Assembly (NCBI GenBank): GCA_963797835.1
Contig: CAWCRN010000024.1
Span: 517,534-581,533, forward strand
From: JBDTSW01 sp963797835
GTDB lineage: Bacteria > Actinomycetota > Thermoleophilia > Solirubrobacterales > 70-9
DNA length: 64,000 nucleotides
Direction of reading: 5' to 3'
Below, piece by piece: positions 61,193 through 64,000 of the stretch. Positions within the stretch are counted from its first letter, which is position 1. Every line of letters starts with the position of its first letter. The position numbers and the translations under genes are program-made. The notes under the pieces were generated by a model. It did not search any database, was not told where the DNA came from, and saw nothing but the letters and a program-made list of their open reading frames with translations.

Positions 61193-63839
61193 GTGCCCCC
61201 TGCGACGAAGCCAAAGCCCGGCAAGCCGGCCACGGCCGATGAGGCCCGCGAGGGCGAGCTGTTCCTGATCGACGGCAATTCGCTCGCCTACCGGGCCTTC
61301 TTCGCGCTGCCCGAATCGATCGCGACCGCCGACGGCCGGCCGACGAACGCCATCTACGGGTTCGCGTCGATGATGGTAAAGCTGCTCACCGACTTCAAGC
61401 CGAAGGGCGTGATCGTGGCGTGGGACGCGGGCTGGTCCGGCCGCGAGAAGCAGTACTCCGAGTACAAGGCCCAGCGGAAGTCCCGCCCAGACCTGCTGAA
61501 GGAGCAGTGGCCCCACCTCGCGCCACTCGCCGAGGCGTTCGGCTTCACCAACGTAAAGGTCGACGGCTACGAGGCCGACGACGTCATCGGCACCCTTGCC
61601 CGCCGGGCGAGCGAGGCTCAGATACCCGTCATGGTGGTCTCCGGCGATCGCGACGTCTACCAGGTGGTTGGCGACGGGATCCGGGTGATGACCACGTCGC
61701 GCGGCGTGACCGACACGCGCATCTACGACCACGAGGGCGTGGTCGAGCGCTACGGGGTGCCGCCCGAGCTGGTCCCCGACCTGATCGGCCTCAAGGGCGA
61801 CACCTCGGACAACATCCCGGGGGTCCCCGGCATCGGGGACAAGACCGCGGCTCAGCTCCTGCAGCAGTTCGGCTCGCTCGAGGCGGTGCTCGACTCGGTC
61901 GACGAGATCTCAGGCGCCAAGCGCAAGGAGAACCTCACCAACCACGCCGAGGACGCCCGCGTCTCGAAGCAGCTCGCGACGCTCCGCTACGACGTGGACG
62001 TGGACATCGACCCGACTGAGGCGATGCGGGTGAAGCCGGATCGCTCGCGGCTGCGAGATGTCGCGGCCGAGTTCGAGCTTCGCCAGGTGATCTCAAGGTT
62101 GGAAGAGGAGTTCGACGAGGTCGTTCCCGAGCGTGAGGTCGACGAGACCATCGAGGTAGCCGCCGAGGAGGGCTCGCTGGCCGATCTCCCGGAGGCCCCC
62201 ACGGCCCTGGCGATCGTCGGCGAGCGCTTCGGTGCCACGGACGGCGAGCGTGTGATCACCGGCGACGCCTCCGACCTGGTCGCGCTCGCGCAGGACCTGG
62301 GCCGGCGCCCCCTGGTCGCCCACGACGCCAAGGGCCTCGGCGGGGAGGGGGGGACGGGCATCCTCTCAGCCGCCGAGGAGAGCCTCGACCTCGCGCACGA
62401 CACGATGGTCGCGGCCTACCTGATCGACCCGGCCCGGCGCGTCTATGCGCTTCACGAGCTGGCGGCGGACGCGGGCCTGGCCGCCGCGCCGGCCAGCGCC
62501 GATCCGGGCCAGCTCTCACTGGAGGCGGAGGAGGGCGAGGCCGCCGGCGATCCTGCCGTCGACGCCCGCCTCACGCACGAGCTCGCCGCCCGCCAGCGCG
62601 AGCGCCTGGAGGAGTTCGGCCTCGAGCCCCTGCTGCACGAGGTCGAGCTGCCGCTGGTTGAGGTCCTGTCGGCGATGGAGCGGATCGGCATCCGCGTCGA
62701 CGCCGAGCGCCTGGCGGCGATCGGCGAGGGGATGGCCGAGCGGATCGCCGCGCTCCAGGCGGAGATCTTCGACCTCGCGGGCCACGAGTTCACCATCGGC
62801 TCGCCCCAGCAGCTCGGCGAGGTCTTCTTCAACGAGCTGGGGCTGACGAAGAAGCGGCGGGGCAAGACGGGCTTCTCGACCGATGCCCGTGTGCTGGCCC
62901 AGATCCGCGACGAGCACGAGATCGTCGGGAAGGTCGAGAGCTGGCGCGAGCTGACCAAGCTGAAGAACACCTACCTGGACGCCCTGCCCGAGCTGATCCG
63001 CGAGGACGGGCGCATCCACACCACCTTCAGCCAGGTCACCGCCGCAACCGGCCGCCTCTCCAGCACCAACCCGAACCTCCAGAACATCCCGATCCGCTCG
63101 GAGATCGGCCGACCGGTGCGAGCCTGCTTCGTGACCGAGCCCGGCTGGCGGCTTCTCTCCTGCGACTACAACCAGGTCGAGCTCCGCGTGCTCGCCCACG
63201 TCGCGGGCGAGGACGTCCTGCGCGAGATCTTCGCCTCGGGGGAGGACGTGCACGCGACCACCGCCGCCGAGGTCCTCAGCATCGATCCCTCCGAGGTCGG
63301 GCCCGCCGAGCGGTCGAAGGCGAAGATGGTCAACTACGGGATCGCCTATGGCCTCTCGGACTTCGGTCTCGCCGACCGCCTTCAGATCTCGCGCGAGGAG
63401 GCCGGCGCCTACATCGAGCGCTACTTCGAGCGGTTCCCGGCGGTCAAGAGGTTCATCGACGAGACGATCGAGCGCGCGGAAACCGAGGGGCTCGTGAAGA
63501 CGCTGATGGGTCGCCGGCGCCTGGTGCCGGAGCTGCGCTCATCGCAGCGCCAGCGGCGCCTGCTCGGCGAGCGGCTCGCGGTCAACACCGTGATCCAGGG
63601 GACCGGCCGCGGACATCATCAAGGTGGCGATGGTCCGCTGCCACCGGGCCCTGGCCGAGGCCGGGCTCGAGACGCGGCTGATCCTCCAGATCCACGACGA
63701 GCTGCTGTTCGAGGGCCCCGAGGGGGAGATGGAGCGCGCCGCCGAGATGATGCGCGACGAGATGTGCGCCGCGTTCGACCTCGACCCGCCGCTGGCGGTC
63801 GACGTCGGTATCGGCGAGGACTGGCTGGCGGCCAAGTAG
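61193..63839 (+). CDS. polA: DNA polymerase I (one frameshift)
   Basis: Repair and Okazaki-fragment polymerase, about 881 residues. 5'-3' exonuclease domain 24-310 (LIDGNSLAYRAFFALPES, YEADDVIGTLARR, VSGDRDVYQV, GDTSDNIPGVPGIGDKTA). The 3'-5' exonuclease-like domain (about 340-470) lacks the DxE motif I (it reads TALAIVGER), so no proofreading is expected. Polymerase domain: motif A LLSCDYNQVELRVLAHVAG (about 656), motif B RSKAKMVNYGIAYGLSDFG (about 707). After a base correction at CCGGCC 63603-63608 (AADIIKVAMV) comes motif C QIHDELLFEG. Confidence 0.95.
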
Positions 63840-63851
63840 GGCCGACGCGCG

Positions 63852-63868
63852 CGGATCTGTGAGATCCG
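63852..63868 (+). terminator. Short hairpin after polA
   Basis: CGGATCT-GTG-AGATCCG, a perfect 7-bp stem; GTGAGA at its loop can alternatively pair with TCTCAC at 63886-63891. No U-tract. Confidence 0.35.
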
Positions 63869-63938
63869 TGCCCCGGAACACCCGGTCTCACACGCTCGGC
63901 AAGGAGTGGCCGCTGAGGCCCGGATACCATCGGCCGCT

Positions 63939-64000
63939 GTGGCGGAGGCTTCGAGCAGCCCGACCCTGGACGGGCTACCTGGCGGGATGCGGCGTGCGGT
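63939..64000 (+). CDS. Start of an unidentified gene, cut by the window end
   Basis: GTG 63939 opens a frame to the window edge (AEASSSPTLDGLPGGMRRA). TACCAT (63925-63930) lies eight bases upstream, the leaderless pattern seen at other genes here. About 20 residues are too few to name it. Confidence 0.35.
   Translation, partial: MAEASSSPTLDGLPGGMRRA

Overview
This is a 64 kb stretch of a very GC-rich bacterial chromosome. Gene content and order (mrdA-rodA-rng-rplU-rpmA-obg-proB, a LuxR-type ATPase regulator, GTG/TTG starts, CRP/GlxR-type sites, cytochrome bd, a group III phosphofructokinase) suggest an actinomycetote. Small Solirubrobacterales/Thermoleophilia-like gene families make that class my best guess, but this is inference; there is no rRNA in the window to settle it. 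Almost everything is core housekeeping. I see no prophage, insertion sequence or CRISPR array.

Layout. 1-8.4 kb: elongasome genes mrdA (cut by the window edge) and rodA, RNase G, ribosomal proteins L21 and L27, Obg GTPase and proB. 8.4-14.3 kb: a 52-residue small gene, a large LuxR-family ATPase regulator, proA, nadD and rsfS. 14.3-20.7 kb is the most accessory part: a GNAT, a DivIVA-like coiled-coil protein, a PD-(D/E)XK homing-type nuclease under a perfect SOS-box palindrome and abutting tRNA-Ala(GGC), an antitoxin remnant, a lipoprotein and a PepSY protein sharing one 11-bp direct-repeat operator, an MBL hydrolase, and a minus-strand pair of a diglycine-ended small protein and a membrane protein. 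20.9-31.8 kb: leuS, cupin, acyP, comEA-comEC, holA, rpsT, murJ and an M23 peptidase. 31.9-42.5 kb: lepA, two SnoaL-like proteins, two hotdog dehydratases, a peroxiredoxin, then hrcA-dnaJ-prmA-murI-yqeY-phoH-ybeY-era. 42.6-45.2 kb (minus): cydAB. 45.2-53.9 kb: hisIE-trpEGDC-htrA-trpFBA. 54-64 kb: an acyl-CoA ligase, PPi-type phosphofructokinase, a truncated substrate-binding lipoprotein, an epimerase, ACT-malic enzyme, a DUF559 nuclease remnant and polA.

Two genome-wide traits emerge. First, many genes (proB, proA, holA, hrcA, pfk, polA and others) have a TAnnnT hexamer 6-9 nt before the start codon and no Shine-Dalgarno sequence. This points to widespread leaderless transcription and helps choose starts. 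Second, many conserved and essential genes (leuS, comEC, obg, trpE, trpG, trpF, hisIE, cydB, era, htrA, polA) are broken by one or more single-base indels. They are mostly +1 insertions, and several turn CCGC into CCGGC. Because essential genes are hit and the proteins continue perfectly in another frame, I treat these as residual sequencing errors and annotate the genes as whole.
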